Of a stretch of DNA of 10,978 nt, positions 1 to 8,218 are shown piece by piece. Within the stretch, counting starts at the first letter, position 1. Every line of letters starts with the position of its first letter. The stretch lies in the NCBI GenBank assembly GCA_003516705.1, contig DPCJ01000078.1, positions 1 to 10,978 on the forward strand. Reading direction: 5' to 3'. The notes beneath the pieces are model-generated. The model saw nothing but the letters and a program-made list of their open reading frames with translations, did no database searches and was not told where the DNA came from. Origin of the DNA: Prolixibacteraceae bacterium. Lineage in GTDB: Bacteria; Bacteroidota; Bacteroidia; Bacteroidales; Prolixibacteraceae. The position numbers and the translations under genes are program-made.

Positions 1-2004
1 TCGCGCGATACCCAACGCGACATGAATCAGCCTCACACCCGAAGCCGTGCTTACCATCTGTACCTGAATGGTTTGTACTGGGGTCTTTATCAAACCCAGG
101 AACGTTCTGAAGCTTCGTTTGCCGAATCGTACTTTGGAGGTGATACAGACGATTACGATGTGATAAAGGTTGACATTGGCGATAACTTTAATTTGTATGA
201 AATTGAAGCCACCGATGGCAACACAGCTTCGTGGGAAAAAATTTGGACGATGTGCCAATCCGGATTTACAACAAACACCAACTATTTCAAACTTTTAGGA
301 TTAAATGTTTCAGGAGTTCGGGATACTGCACTTCCGGTAATGGTGGATATTGACAACCTGATTGATTACATGCTTGTGATTTTTTATGGCGGTAATTTCG
401 ATGCCCCGGTTACAAAATTCAGTGGTAATTCTAATCCGAATAACTTTTACGCCATTTATGACAGAACGGATAAAAATCAGGGGTATCGTTTTTTTGCTCA
501 CGATGCAGAACACTCGTTACTTACCGACGCTGTATCTCCGGGAATAGGAATTCAGGAAAACAGGGTAAACCTCGGCACAGTTCAGGATATGTACGTAAAC
601 AGATTCCAGAAATTTCACCCGCAGTGGCTTCATTTCAGACTTGTATCTAACGCTGAATACAGACAGCGTTTTGCCGACAGGGTTTACAAACATTTTTTTA
701 ACCAGGGTGCACTTACTCCCGATTCCTGCAAAGCCCGTTTCAAAAAAACCGCCGACGAAATTGATATGGCAATTATTGCTGAGTCGGCCCGTTGGGGCGA
801 CAGTAAAAGTAACTGGGCCCGTACTAAAGATGACCACTGGTTACCAGCTGTAAACCAGGTTCTGAACGATTACATGCCCTACCGCTCGGATATTGTTTTG
901 CAGCAACTGATAGCCGAATCCCTTTATTTTACAATCCAGCCACCTGTTTTCAAACAAAATGGCACAAGAATAACCGACGAAAAAATTACAATCTCAGAAA
1001 ATTACGGTATGTTGCTGGAGCATTCAAATGCTGCCGGCGAGATTTTTTACACCACCAACGGAACCGACCCCAGAACAATTGGCGGTGGAACAGCAGCCAC
1101 AGCCATCAACGCCGGAAACTCAAAAAGCATTAGCGTAACTCCGGGAACTATTCTGAAATCGAGGGTTAAAAACGGTAGCAACTGGAGTGCTTTGCATGAA
1201 ATCTATTTTGATGACTCCGGACTTTTTACAGCTTTTAAAGTTACCGAACTTCATTATCACCCGGCCGACCAGAACGGAGTTGACGGCAAAGAGCTCGAAT
1301 TTATTGAATTCAAAAATACAGGTTCAAAAACAATCGATATTTCCGGCGTTTCAATAACCGATGGAATTCAGTTCACTTTTCCCGCAGGAACAACAATTGC
1401 TCCCGGCACATTTGTGGTGTTGGCATCGAATGCAGCTGAATTTGCCAAAATATATGGGTTACAGCCACATTTTGTGTACACCGGCAGTTTGTCAAATGGC
1501 GGCGAAAAAGTGGTTTTGCAAACTAGTTCAAACCAGGTGGTAATTTCATTTACTTACTCCGACACAATCCCCTGGCCTGTTGAAGCTGACGGAGATGGTT
1601 ATTCGCTGGTTTCGAAAGAAGCAAACCCGAAATCAAATCCCGATTCAGTGACCTACTGGACTGTTTCAAAATATACCGACGGCTCACCCGGTGTCGATGA
1701 TGAAATGTCGGTTACGGCAAACCAGGAAATAGCTGTTGCCGGAAACAATCAATTCGATATTTACCCGAACCCGGCTTCAACCAGCTTTTATATCGATTTC
1801 GATATTAACAGTACTGAGAAAGTTGAAGTTTTGCTTTTCGATTTGAATGGAAGACTGCTTGAAACATTGATTAGTGAAACCCGGCCTGCCGGAAATCACA
1901 GTATTTTCCTTCAACCCGAAAAACAGCCAAATGCCGGGATTTACATTGTTGCTTTAAAAACCGGGAAAGCGGTTCAAACCAAAAAACTGATTATTCAACC
2001 CTGA
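1..2004 (+). CDS. Exported CotH kinase-like / lamin-tail protein with T9SS sorting tail (5' truncated)
   Basis: The frame is open from the first base of the window, so the start and probably a signal peptide and earlier domains lie upstream; the ATG at 22 is internal. 667 residues are visible. Residues 1-300 match the CotH spore-coat kinase-like family: HLYLNGLYWGLY, then QERSE, IDYMLVIFYGGNFDAP, and FFAHDAEHSLL (about 165-173), the acidic segment expected to bind metal/ATP. Residues about 330-399 (FYTTNGTDP) resemble the chitobiase C-terminal beta-sandwich. About 407-537 is a lamin-tail domain (TELHYHP, ELEFIEFKN, FPAGTTIAPG). From about 585 (FDIYPNPAST, then LLFDLNGRLLETL) it ends in a type A Por/T9SS sorting domain, so the protein is exported by the Bacteroidota type IX system to the surface or medium. 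Bacterial and viral CotH proteins phosphorylate proteins in studied cases; substrate and activity here are unknown. Glycerate kinase follows after 18 bases. Confidence 0.88.
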   Translation, partial: SRDTQRDMNQPHTRSRAYHLYLNGLYWGLYQTQERSEASFAESYFGGDTDDYDVIKVDIGDNFNLYEIEATDGNTASWEKIWTMCQSGFTTNTNYFKLLGLNVSGVRDTALPVMVDIDNLIDYMLVIFYGGNFDAPVTKFSGNSNPNNFYAIYDRTDKNQGYRFFAHDAEHSLLTDAVSPGIGIQENRVNLGTVQDMYVNRFQKFHPQWLHFRLVSNAEYRQRFADRVYKHFFNQGALTPDSCKARFKKTADEIDMAIIAESARWGDSKSNWARTKDDHWLPAVNQVLNDYMPYRSDIVLQQLIAESLYFTIQPPVFKQNGTRITDEKITISENYGMLLEHSNAAGEIFYTTNGTDPRTIGGGTAATAINAGNSKSISVTPGTILKSRVKNGSNWSALHEIYFDDSGLFTAFKVTELHYHPADQNGVDGKELEFIEFKNTGSKTIDISGVSITDGIQFTFPAGTTIAPGTFVVLASNAAEFAKIYGLQPHFVYTGSLSNGGEKVVLQTSSNQVVISFTYSDTIPWPVEADGDGYSLVSKEANPKSNPDSVTYWTVSKYTDGSPGVDDEMSVTANQEIAVAGNNQFDIYPNPASTSFYIDFDINSTEKVEVLLFDLNGRLLETLISETRPAGNHSIFLQPEKQPNAGIYIVALKTGKAVQTKKLIIQP

Positions 2005-2022
2005 AAGATTGAGCAGAAACTG

Positions 2023-3162
2023 ATGAAGAAGTCGCCTCATATTCTGATTGCTCCCGATGCTTTTAAAGAATCGCTGGCGGCAAATCAGGTGGCATATTTT
2101 TTAAAAAAAGGGATTGAAAAAGCACTGCCCGATTCAATTTTTGATGTTACTCCGGTAACCGATGGCGGTGAAGGTTTTTTAAAAATTTTAACCGAAGGAA
2201 CCGGCGGAACTTTTAAGACCGTCGTTGTTCACGATGCTTTGATGCGACGGGGAAAAGCTGAAATCGGTTTTTCGGGAGACAGACAAACCGCTTTTATCGA
2301 AATGGCAGTTGCCAGCGGTCTCGAAATGATTCCTTCCGAAAGCCGAAATCCTTTGGTTACAACAACTTTTGGTACCGGAGAAATGATAAAACATGCCATT
2401 GAAATTGGTTGCAAAAAGATAGTAATCGGTATTGGAGGCAGCGCCACCAACGATGGCGGAGCGGGAATGGCGGAGGCACTGGGGGCAAAATTTCTGGATA
2501 AAAAAGGGCAGGTGTTGTTACCTGGAGGAGGACAGCTTTCTGAACTCTACGAAATCGACCTTTCCGGTTTTGAAAAAAATCTGCCTGAAATTGTGGTGGC
2601 CTGCGATGTTTCCAATCCGCTCACCGGGCCAAATGGGGCGTCGGCAATTTACGGTCCGCAAAAGGGCGCAACGCCCGAAATGGTTCAGCAACTTGATGCC
2701 GCGCTTAAGCATTATGCTGAAATTATCAGGAAACAATTCAATATTGACATCGAAAACATTCCCGGAGCCGGTGCTGCCGGTGGTTTGGGTGGTGGATCAG
2801 TTGCTTTTGCCGGGGCAAAACTTGTAAGCGGATTTCAGCTTGTTTCTGAAATTCTTGACCTTGAAAACCGGATTGCAAAGGCTGATTTTGTAATTACCGC
2901 CGAGGGAAAACTGGATGCCCAAACCATCAACGGAAAAGCTCCGTTTGGTGTGGCGCAACTGGCAAAAAAACACAACAAACCCGTGATTGGTGTTGCCGGA
3001 ACACTCGGAAACGGTTACGAAAAACTTTATGATTCAGGATTTGATTTTCTGATTTCAATCATTAACCAACCGTTTTCGCTTGCCCAAGCTATTGAAAATG
3101 CACCCAAACTGATTGAGAAGTGTGGATACCAGATTGGAAAAATTATCGGGTTTAACTGTTAA
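2023..3162 (+). CDS. Glycerate 2-kinase, type I (GlxK/GarK family)
   Basis: 379 residues, the normal full length of the type I glycerate kinase family, which uses ATP to phosphorylate D-glycerate, usually to 2-phosphoglycerate that enters lower glycolysis. Visible family blocks in order: APDAFKESL near residue 10, VTDGGEGFL (45-53), the glycine-rich IGIGGSATNDGGAGM (135-149), DVSNPLTGPNGASAIYGPQKG (195-215), GAGAAGGLGGG (248-258) and EGKLDAQT (294-301). The protein is cytosolic, with no signal peptide. The ATG at 2023 sits 18 bases after the stop of the CotH-like gene with no terminator between, so read-through or coupling is likely. It converges on the SIMPL gene. The glycerate source is not shown in the window. 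The 2- versus 3-phospho product cannot be read from sequence alone, so no garK/glxK symbol is given. Confidence 0.95.
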   Translation: MKKSPHILIAPDAFKESLAANQVAYFLKKGIEKALPDSIFDVTPVTDGGEGFLKILTEGTGGTFKTVVVHDALMRRGKAEIGFSGDRQTAFIEMAVASGLEMIPSESRNPLVTTTFGTGEMIKHAIEIGCKKIVIGIGGSATNDGGAGMAEALGAKFLDKKGQVLLPGGGQLSELYEIDLSGFEKNLPEIVVACDVSNPLTGPNGASAIYGPQKGATPEMVQQLDAALKHYAEIIRKQFNIDIENIPGAGAAGGLGGGSVAFAGAKLVSGFQLVSEILDLENRIAKADFVITAEGKLDAQTINGKAPFGVAQLAKKHNKPVIGVAGTLGNGYEKLYDSGFDFLISIINQPFSLAQAIENAPKLIEKCGYQIGKIIGFNC

Positions 3163-3170
3163 TAAACAAA

Positions 3171-3201
3171 ACGGCCCTGCTTCTTTTGGAAACAAAGCCG
3201 T
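3171..3201. terminator. Weak candidate hairpin between convergent genes
   Basis: The 59-base gap between the convergent glycerate kinase and SIMPL genes contains ACGGC (3171-3175) and its complement GCCGT (3197-3201). They enclose a partly complementary pyrimidine/purine stretch (TTT at 3184-3186 against AAA at 3190-3192). Downstream on + is an A/T-rich run without a clean T tract. It is placed where a shared terminator would be expected, but the stem is short and imperfect. Confidence 0.3.
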
Positions 3202-3221
3202 AATTATTAATACTTTATCTG

Positions 3222-3926
3222 TTACTGAATCTCAAACCGGGCAAATACCGAGTATTTCAGTTTTATTTTTTGAAACGAAATTTCAGGAACCTGTTCTGCC
3301 ATATCCGCTTCAACACCCATCGCCATTTTCATGTTCGCCATTATTCTTGGCATCGGCATAATGTCGTCGTAGTTTTCGCGTTCCTGTATCATCAGTGGTT
3401 TTCCCACTTTTTCGCCAATGGCTTCCAGTAAATACCCAGCCTTTTCTTTGGCTGCCTTCATGGCCAGAATCTTAACTTCTTTCCGGTATTTTTCAATTTC
3501 AGAATGGGCAACACGGGTAATGTCTCCATTTAATGCCTGGACATTGTCAAGCACTTCAAAAACAGAAGCAATTTCATCGGTTGTAGCCACTTTCATGGTA
3601 TAATTTTTTGATGCAAGCACTTCCTGATTTTTTCTTTTGACAGTTACAAAATCAGCCGAAGCATCGGCCAGGCTCAGATTTGTCAGGTCGAAACCAGCCT
3701 TCTGTAACTGTTTTTTCAGTTCCTTTTCCTGCGAATCAATTTCGATTTTCTTTTTCCCATCCATTCTTTCCTTCAGCGTAAAACTGATGTAAATTTCGTT
3801 AGGGACTATTTCCAATTCGCCAACGCCCACCACTTCAATGTGAGGTTTTGCAGCTTCCTGCATAATTTGCGCTCCCGCTGCAAATGGGAATAAAGCGCAA
3901 ATCAGTAAAATCAATGTGTTCTTCAT
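3222..3926 (-). CDS. SIMPL-domain (DUF541) exported protein
   Basis: 234 residues starting with a clear Sec signal peptide (MKNTLILLICALFPFAAGA, cleavage probably before Gln20), so periplasmic or outer-membrane facing. The mature part opens with IEVVGVGELEIVPNEIYISFTLKE, the hallmark of the SIMPL/DUF541 family: G-x-G, then a V-P-(N/D) turn and beta strands. A mixed helical middle follows with LKKQLQKAGFDLTNL and the alanine/lysine-rich helix KILAMKAAKEKAGYLLEAIGEKVGKP, as in oligomeric BP26-type proteins. Family members form multimeric assemblies in the cell envelope; their biochemical role is unsettled. The ATG at 3926 is 94 bases downstream of the ribokinase stop, so it may have its own promoter or be the tail of the same transcript. 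A link to sugar use is not evident. Confidence 0.9.
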   Translation of the reverse strand: MKNTLILLICALFPFAAGAQIMQEAAKPHIEVVGVGELEIVPNEIYISFTLKERMDGKKKIEIDSQEKELKKQLQKAGFDLTNLSLADASADFVTVKRKNQEVLASKNYTMKVATTDEIASVFEVLDNVQALNGDITRVAHSEIEKYRKEVKILAMKAAKEKAGYLLEAIGEKVGKPLMIQERENYDDIMPMPRIMANMKMAMGVEADMAEQVPEISFQKIKLKYSVFARFEIQ

Positions 3927-4020
3927 ATCTTCAAAATTTAATTGTTTTTGTTTTCTGATAAACTGAAATTAATATCTATTAAAATCGTGCCAGAAATATT
4001 AGAATATCAATCCCACTCAT

Positions 4021-4947
4021 TTATAATAAATGATTTTTCAGAAAAGCATCAATTTCAGCCCGTGTCGGAGCGGAAGGTTGTGCTCCCAGACGTGTCACTG
4101 AAATGGCGGCTGCCGCGCTGGCAAACAACAACGAATCTTTTAATGGTCTGCCTTCCACAAGCGCCACGGCAAAAGCGCCGCAAAAAGTATCGCCTGCCGC
4201 TGTTGTATCAATTGCAGAAACTTTAAAAGCCGGAACACTTACTTTTTCAGTTTTTGTCAAAACAAAAGCGCCTTTTGAACCCAGAGTAATAATTACTTTC
4301 TCAACACCCTTGTCAACCAGTTTCTGAGCAGCCAACCCGGCATCCGATTCATTTTCAACCGGTATCCCGGCAAGAAAACCGGCTTCCACTTCGTTCAGAA
4401 CCAGAATATTTACTTTCTGAATCAACGAAAAATCAAAAGCACGGGCCGGAGCGACATTCCACATCACCGGAACTTTCTTTTTATTTGCCAGCTCGAGAAT
4501 ATGTTTTACAGTTTTTTCCTCCACTTCAAATTGCAAAACAATCATGGTTGCCTCATCAAAAAGTTCAGCAGCCTCATCCACTTTTTCGGGTGTAAGCCGG
4601 TAATTGGCACCCGGCGCCACAGCAATCATATTTTCGCCGGTTTGTCCGATTAAAATCAGCGCACAACCACTTGCAACATCTTTTTCGCTGAAAACAAACC
4701 GCGTGTCGATTCCATCGGTTTTGTAATTCTGAACCATTTGCGGAGTGTAGGCATCTTTACCTACACAGCTTATAAAAGCCACATTTCCACCAGCCCGGGC
4801 TGCAGCCACTGCCTGGTTGGCACCTTTTCCGCCATAAACCTGCATAAAAACTCCGTTTGTAACGGTTTCACCTTTTTCAGGCAGGTGCTCCATTTTCATT
4901 ATTAAATCGACATTGGAACTGCCGATAACAACAATTTTATCTTTCAT
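4021..4947 (-). CDS. rbsK: Ribokinase-type PfkB sugar kinase (ribokinase or deoxyribokinase)
   Basis: 308 residues from the ATG at 4947. A longer TTG start at 4974 would overlap the permease gene and is less likely. It is a PfkB-family kinase very close to E. coli RbsK: GSSNVDLIM (9-17) holds the conserved sugar-contacting Asn/Asp, GGKGANQ (39-45) is the substrate/lid motif, NVAPARA (164-170) and LNEVEA (184-189) follow, TLGSKGA (221-227) leads to the nucleotide site, and DTTAAGDTF (247-255) carries the catalytic base Asp253. The C-terminal AAAAISVTRLGAQPS is typical of ribokinases. It phosphorylates a pentose at O5 with ATP in the cytosol. The kinase starts 10 bases after the GRP permease and lies downstream of deoC, so 2-deoxyribose is a plausible physiological substrate besides ribose; the sequence alone does not decide between them. 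Confidence 0.93.
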   Translation of the reverse strand: MKDKIVVIGSSNVDLIMKMEHLPEKGETVTNGVFMQVYGGKGANQAVAAARAGGNVAFISCVGKDAYTPQMVQNYKTDGIDTRFVFSEKDVASGCALILIGQTGENMIAVAPGANYRLTPEKVDEAAELFDEATMIVLQFEVEEKTVKHILELANKKKVPVMWNVAPARAFDFSLIQKVNILVLNEVEAGFLAGIPVENESDAGLAAQKLVDKGVEKVIITLGSKGAFVLTKTEKVSVPAFKVSAIDTTAAGDTFCGAFAVALVEGRPLKDSLLFASAAAAISVTRLGAQPSAPTRAEIDAFLKNHLL

Positions 4948-4957
4948 GAAAATCAGG

Positions 4958-5959
4958 TTACGATTGGTTTGCAAGAATAATCAGCACAATTCCGACGATG
5001 AAACTGGCAAACATTAGCGTGAGTAAAAGATTGGTTCCTTTGGGTGCATTTCTGAATTCTTTCCACACAAAAACGCCCCAGATTGCAGCCACCAGTGTAG
5101 CTCCCTGACCGAGGCCATAAGAAATTGCGTAACCGGCCACATCGCCGGCCATAATATTCAGCGTCATCCCGAGACTCCAGATGAGTCCGCCCAAAACCCC
5201 AACCAGGTGCAGTTTTGGTGTTCCCTGGGTAAAATACATTTTATAACCGACCGGCATTCCTGTAACCGGCTTTTTCATGAAATAGTAATTAAACAGAAAA
5301 TTCGACAGGAAAATTCCGATTGAAAATACAAATACTGCCGCGTAAGGAGTGAAAGTTCCCGGTTGAATATTGATTAAGTCGGGCGACATTGATTGGGCAA
5401 CAAAGCGGTAGAAAAACGACATCAGCAAACCGGCCACCAGCGAAAGCAGAATTCCTTTGGTTGATTTGCTTCCCTGCGTTACTTTTTTGTAGGCCAGCGC
5501 ATTGATTACTATGGCCAGCGTTACCAACCCAACACCCAAAAAGAGGTAAACAGAATTGTAATCGCCTGGATTTGGGAGATAATTATTAAATACTCCCAAT
5601 ACCAGCGCCAGCCCGATTCCGATTGGGAAAGCGATTGCCATTCCGGCAATTTCGATGGCAGCCACCAACAGTAAATTGGCGATATTAAAAATAATACCTC
5701 CCAAAAGTGCCATCAGAATTGCATTGGGAGCAGCCTGTGACAGATTGGCAAAAAATGATTGTCCGGCAGAACCGCTGCTTCCCAGGGTAATTCCGAAAAT
5801 CAGAGAAAGCAACATGATTCCCAAAGTATAGTCCCAGTAAAAAAGCGGGAAACTCCACTCTTTTGACGCCAGTTTCTGGGTGTTTGCCCACGAACCCCAG
5901 CACAACATGGTAACAACGCAGAATAAAACTGCAATTGGATAAGAATTTACGATGTACAT
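4958..5959 (-). CDS. GRP-family (glucose/ribose porter) sugar permease, 10-TM
   Basis: 333 residues from the ATG at 5959. A TTG start at 5998 would add 13 residues but gives a poorer N-terminus. The protein is almost entirely hydrophobic, with roughly ten membrane segments. The first helix carries CWGSWANTQKL, typical of the glucose/ribose porter and ureide-permease-like branch of the drug/metabolite transporter superfamily. Repeated glycine/proline-rich helices follow (AFPIGIGLALVLGVFNNYL; GGLIWSLGMTLNIMAGDVAGYAISYGLGQGATLVAAIWGVFVWKE read in pieces). Such proteins are often annotated as multidrug DMT permeases, but position between deoC and a ribokinase argues for pentose (ribose/deoxyribose) uptake across the inner membrane. 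The kinase starts 10 bases after its stop, indicating tight co-expression. Substrate is inferred from context only. Confidence 0.85.
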   Translation of the reverse strand: MYIVNSYPIAVLFCVVTMLCWGSWANTQKLASKEWSFPLFYWDYTLGIMLLSLIFGITLGSSGSAGQSFFANLSQAAPNAILMALLGGIIFNIANLLLVAAIEIAGMAIAFPIGIGLALVLGVFNNYLPNPGDYNSVYLFLGVGLVTLAIVINALAYKKVTQGSKSTKGILLSLVAGLLMSFFYRFVAQSMSPDLINIQPGTFTPYAAVFVFSIGIFLSNFLFNYYFMKKPVTGMPVGYKMYFTQGTPKLHLVGVLGGLIWSLGMTLNIMAGDVAGYAISYGLGQGATLVAAIWGVFVWKEFRNAPKGTNLLLTLMFASFIVGIVLIILANQS

Positions 5960-6001
5960 TTTAGTTGAAAGTTTAAGTTTAAAAAAGTTTAAAGTCAATT
6001 T

Positions 6002-6053
6002 GGGTGAAACGGTTTTTAGCCGCTTTTCTATGCGATTAAAAATAGCATCACCC
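6002..6053 (-). other. Potential branched RNA structure in the deoC-permease junction
   Basis: Read on the - strand, GGGTGA begins at the last base of the deoC stop codon and pairs with TCACCC 40 bases later (+ positions 6048-6053 with 6002-6007). Inside are a short TGC/GCA stem and an AGCGG/CCGTT stem (one G-U) with loop CTAAAAA. This resembles a small three-way junction. No T tract follows, so it is not a standard terminator; mRNA processing or stability control is possible. The 93-base gap also contains three copies of GTTTAA (5971, 5977, 5987) close to the permease start. Confidence 0.3.
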
Positions 6054-6763
6054 TATGCAAATCTTTTTTTTGCTTCCTCGAGCATGGTGGTAGTGGCAGT
6101 AGCGCCGCAGCGCGAACAACCGGCAGCCTGTACTTCAAGCAACTGGTCCAGATTCCGCACTCCGCCGGCCGCTTTTAGTTTTACTTTCGGACCAATGTTT
6201 TCCTTCATCAGTTTTAACACCGGGATGGTGGCACCTTTATAATTGTAATCACCGTTGGGTTGCTTTACAAATCCATATCCGGTGGAGGTTTTTACATAAT
6301 CGGCACCAACTTTTGTACATATTTCGCAAAGCCTGATGATGTCTTGTTCCCGGGTAACAAAATCAGTTTCAAAAATCACTTTTATGATGGCTCCATTGCT
6401 GTGACAAACATTAGTTATTGCCAATATTTCGTTTTCAACATATTCCCAATCGCCACCGAGTGCCTTCCCGATATTGATTACCATGTCAATTTCCACAGCA
6501 CCATCGTTACAAGCTGTTTCGGTTTCAAAAACTTTAACTTCGATTGCTGAGTTTCCGGACGGAAAACCGATAACACAACCGACAAGTACATCAGTGCCTT
6601 TCAGCAGTGCAACAGCTTGTTTGACTGCATATGGTTTAACGCACACCGAAGCGACATTATATTTGGCAGCTACTTCACACTCTCTTTTCAAATCTTCGTC
6701 CGTCATTGTGGGATGAAGAATGGAGTGGTCAATCATTTTGGCAAGTTCGGTTACTTTATCCAT
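6053..6763 (-). CDS. deoC: Deoxyribose-phosphate aldolase
   Basis: 236 residues from the ATG at 6763. This start lies 10 bases after the upstream hydrolase stop, whereas longer in-frame ATGs (to 6826) would overlap that gene and add non-homologous residues. It is a class I aldolase with a TIM barrel, cleaving 2-deoxyribose-5-phosphate to glyceraldehyde-3-phosphate and acetaldehyde in the cytosol. Key residues are present: Asp93 in VEIDMVINIG, the Schiff-base Lys158 in VKTSTGYG, and Lys197 in LKAAGGVR. Also visible are MIDHSILHP at the N-terminus and VIGFPSGN (64-71). Length fits the family. It sits second in a run with a permease and a ribokinase-type kinase and without thymidine phosphorylase or phosphopentomutase genes, so free sugar rather than nucleosides may feed it; nucleoside genes could of course lie elsewhere. 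Confidence 0.96.
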   Translation of the reverse strand: MDKVTELAKMIDHSILHPTMTDEDLKRECEVAAKYNVASVCVKPYAVKQAVALLKGTDVLVGCVIGFPSGNSAIEVKVFETETACNDGAVEIDMVINIGKALGGDWEYVENEILAITNVCHSNGAIIKVIFETDFVTREQDIIRLCEICTKVGADYVKTSTGYGFVKQPNGDYNYKGATIPVLKLMKENIGPKVKLKAAGGVRNLDQLLEVQAAGCSRCGATATTTMLEEAKKRFA

Positions 6764-6773
6764 TTTGATGTAA

Positions 6774-8072
6774 TTAATCATCGATTGTCTGAAAAACAAG
6801 CTGACGAAATTTCCAGCCGGTAACATCGTTTGCCGGGCCCTGGGTTTGTTTGAAAATCAGACCGACAACCTGTTCTTTCGGGTCGGCAAAATACTGGGTA
6901 TTAAAATAACCACCCCAGTCAAAACTTCCGGCACTTCCTTTACCACCTTTGTTCTGACCATTTTCGGTAAGTAACCCGAATGCAAGTCCGTATTTTGTAT
7001 CCGATTTTTCGCCCCAGATATCACCAATCTGGTTGCTCAAAATTACTTCCACGGTTTTTCTGCTGAGCAACCTTATTCCGTTGTATTCACCACCATTCAG
7101 GTACATCTGCAAAAAAATGGCATAATCTTTAACCGTACTCGAAAGCCCAGCACCCCCGGCAAAATAAGCTTTGGCTCCTTTTATCGGGTAATCAGTTTCA
7201 TAAAAAGTATCGGGAAACCGTTCCCATTTACCGTTAACTTTTTGCTGAACAGCCACAAGTCGCGACGCTTTTTCATCGGGAAGGTAAAAACGGGTATCAT
7301 TCATACCAAGCGGGTCAAAAATGTGCGTTTGCAGAAACTTGTCAAATGGCATTCCTGAAACAATTTCGATAAAATAACCCAAAACATCAAGCCCTTCACT
7401 GTATGTAAAATTATCACCCGGCTGGTGATGTAATGGCATTTTGGCGAGCTTCTTAATATTATCAGCAAGATTTACATTTTCAGAAGTAAAAGCATCAACA
7501 ATTCCACCTTTGTGAAAAATCAGTTTAAACCGTTCGTCGCCATCAATCACTCCGTAGCCGATTCCTGAAGTATGCGTAAGCAGGTGCCTGATGGTGATGG
7601 GAGTTTTAACAGGTTCACCTGTCCAGGTTGTGTCGGTATAATTATAAGAAGTCAGTACTTTTGCATCCTTAAATTCAGGGATGTATTTTGAAATCGGGTC
7701 GTCGAGCTGGAATTTGCCTTCTTCCCAAAGCATCATCACTGCTGTGGAAGTAATTGCTTTGGTTTGGCTTGCAATTCTGAAAATATCATCGCGCTTTTGC
7801 TTTTTTCCGGCTTGAGCGTCAGCCATTCCATAAGCTTTCCAAAGTACGATTTTCCCATTTCTGGCTACCAGCGTTACAATTCCGGGCAGGTTGCCATTTG
7901 CAACTTCCTGTTCGCACATCTGGTTAATACGGGCAATCCTTTCTGAAGAGATTCCGGCACTTTCGGGGGTTGCTTCGGTTAATAACGGTGATTTTTTAAT
8001 CGATTTTGTCTGGGCAATTAACTGGCCTGAGAAAATTATGAAGGCCAAAATCAGCAAAGTGAGATTTTTCAT
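6774..8072 (-). CDS. Exported class C beta-lactamase-family serine hydrolase
   Basis: 432 residues from the ATG at 8072; a GTG at 8102 would place ten polar residues before the signal peptide and is rejected. The N-terminus MKNLTLLILAFIIFSGQLIAQ is a Sec signal peptide. The mature part is the serine beta-lactamase/penicillin-binding fold: nucleophile motif SQTK (Ser102, Lys105), RHLLTHTSG (162-170), the Tyr motif YSE (224-226) where class C enzymes have YxN, and FDWGGYFNTQYFADP (384-398) in place of the KTG strand. That last pattern is typical of EstB-like esterases and related hydrolases rather than true AmpC. Likely a periplasmic or exported esterase or peptidase of unknown substrate; antibiotic resistance should not be assumed. 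First gene of the run, 10 bases ahead of deoC, so it may release or accompany the sugar being used. Confidence 0.92.
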   Translation of the reverse strand: MKNLTLLILAFIIFSGQLIAQTKSIKKSPLLTEATPESAGISSERIARINQMCEQEVANGNLPGIVTLVARNGKIVLWKAYGMADAQAGKKQKRDDIFRIASQTKAITSTAVMMLWEEGKFQLDDPISKYIPEFKDAKVLTSYNYTDTTWTGEPVKTPITIRHLLTHTSGIGYGVIDGDERFKLIFHKGGIVDAFTSENVNLADNIKKLAKMPLHHQPGDNFTYSEGLDVLGYFIEIVSGMPFDKFLQTHIFDPLGMNDTRFYLPDEKASRLVAVQQKVNGKWERFPDTFYETDYPIKGAKAYFAGGAGLSSTVKDYAIFLQMYLNGGEYNGIRLLSRKTVEVILSNQIGDIWGEKSDTKYGLAFGLLTENGQNKGGKGSAGSFDWGGYFNTQYFADPKEQVVGLIFKQTQGPANDVTGWKFRQLVFQTIDD

Positions 8073-8218
8073 ATCAGGTTCAATTTTATTATTTTGATTC
8101 ACACCTTTTGCGAAACAGATGTGTTGCGAATTTAATGAAATACAGAATCAACGTACCTGAAAATCCGGGTTAATTACATTATCCAAAACAGGAGAAACAA
8201 CAAGAGGTAAAAAAGAAA

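Noticed and set aside
517..837. 106-residue - strand frame inside the CotH-like gene
   Set aside because: Antisense to a gene with clear family motifs; no domain or translation signal of its own.
2432..2827. 131-residue + frame inside the glycerate kinase gene
   Set aside because: It lies fully inside a well-supported gene in another frame, with Trp/Arg/Pro-rich content typical of a frame-shifted shadow.
3977..3992. TGGCACG on the - strand upstream of the SIMPL gene as a sigma-54 promoter
   Set aside because: The -24 half fits but the -12 half reads TAATA rather than TTGCA, so it is probably chance.
4017..4033. TCATTTA/TAAATGA hairpin at the rbsK stop codon as a terminator
   Set aside because: The stem is only A/T-rich, 7 bp with a 3-base loop, and has no T tract after it on the coding strand.
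3942..4226. 94-residue + strand frame across the rbsK 3' end
   Set aside because: Most of it is antisense to the conserved ribokinase C-terminus; no family resemblance.
5971..5992. Three GTTTAA copies as a tandem repeat or direct-repeat array
   Set aside because: Short, low-complexity A/T sequence with unequal spacing; not enough for a repeat element, though mentioned with the junction.
6774..8072. Calling the serine hydrolase an antibiotic-resistance beta-lactamase
   Set aside because: The Tyr motif is YSE and the KTG strand is replaced by a WGG pattern, which fits esterase-like relatives better than AmpC enzymes.
8127..8134. TAAATTCG on the - strand as a -7 box for the hydrolase operon
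   Set aside because: One mismatch to TAnnTTTG, and the nearest TTG lies only 14 bases away instead of about 19-21; too weak to annotate.
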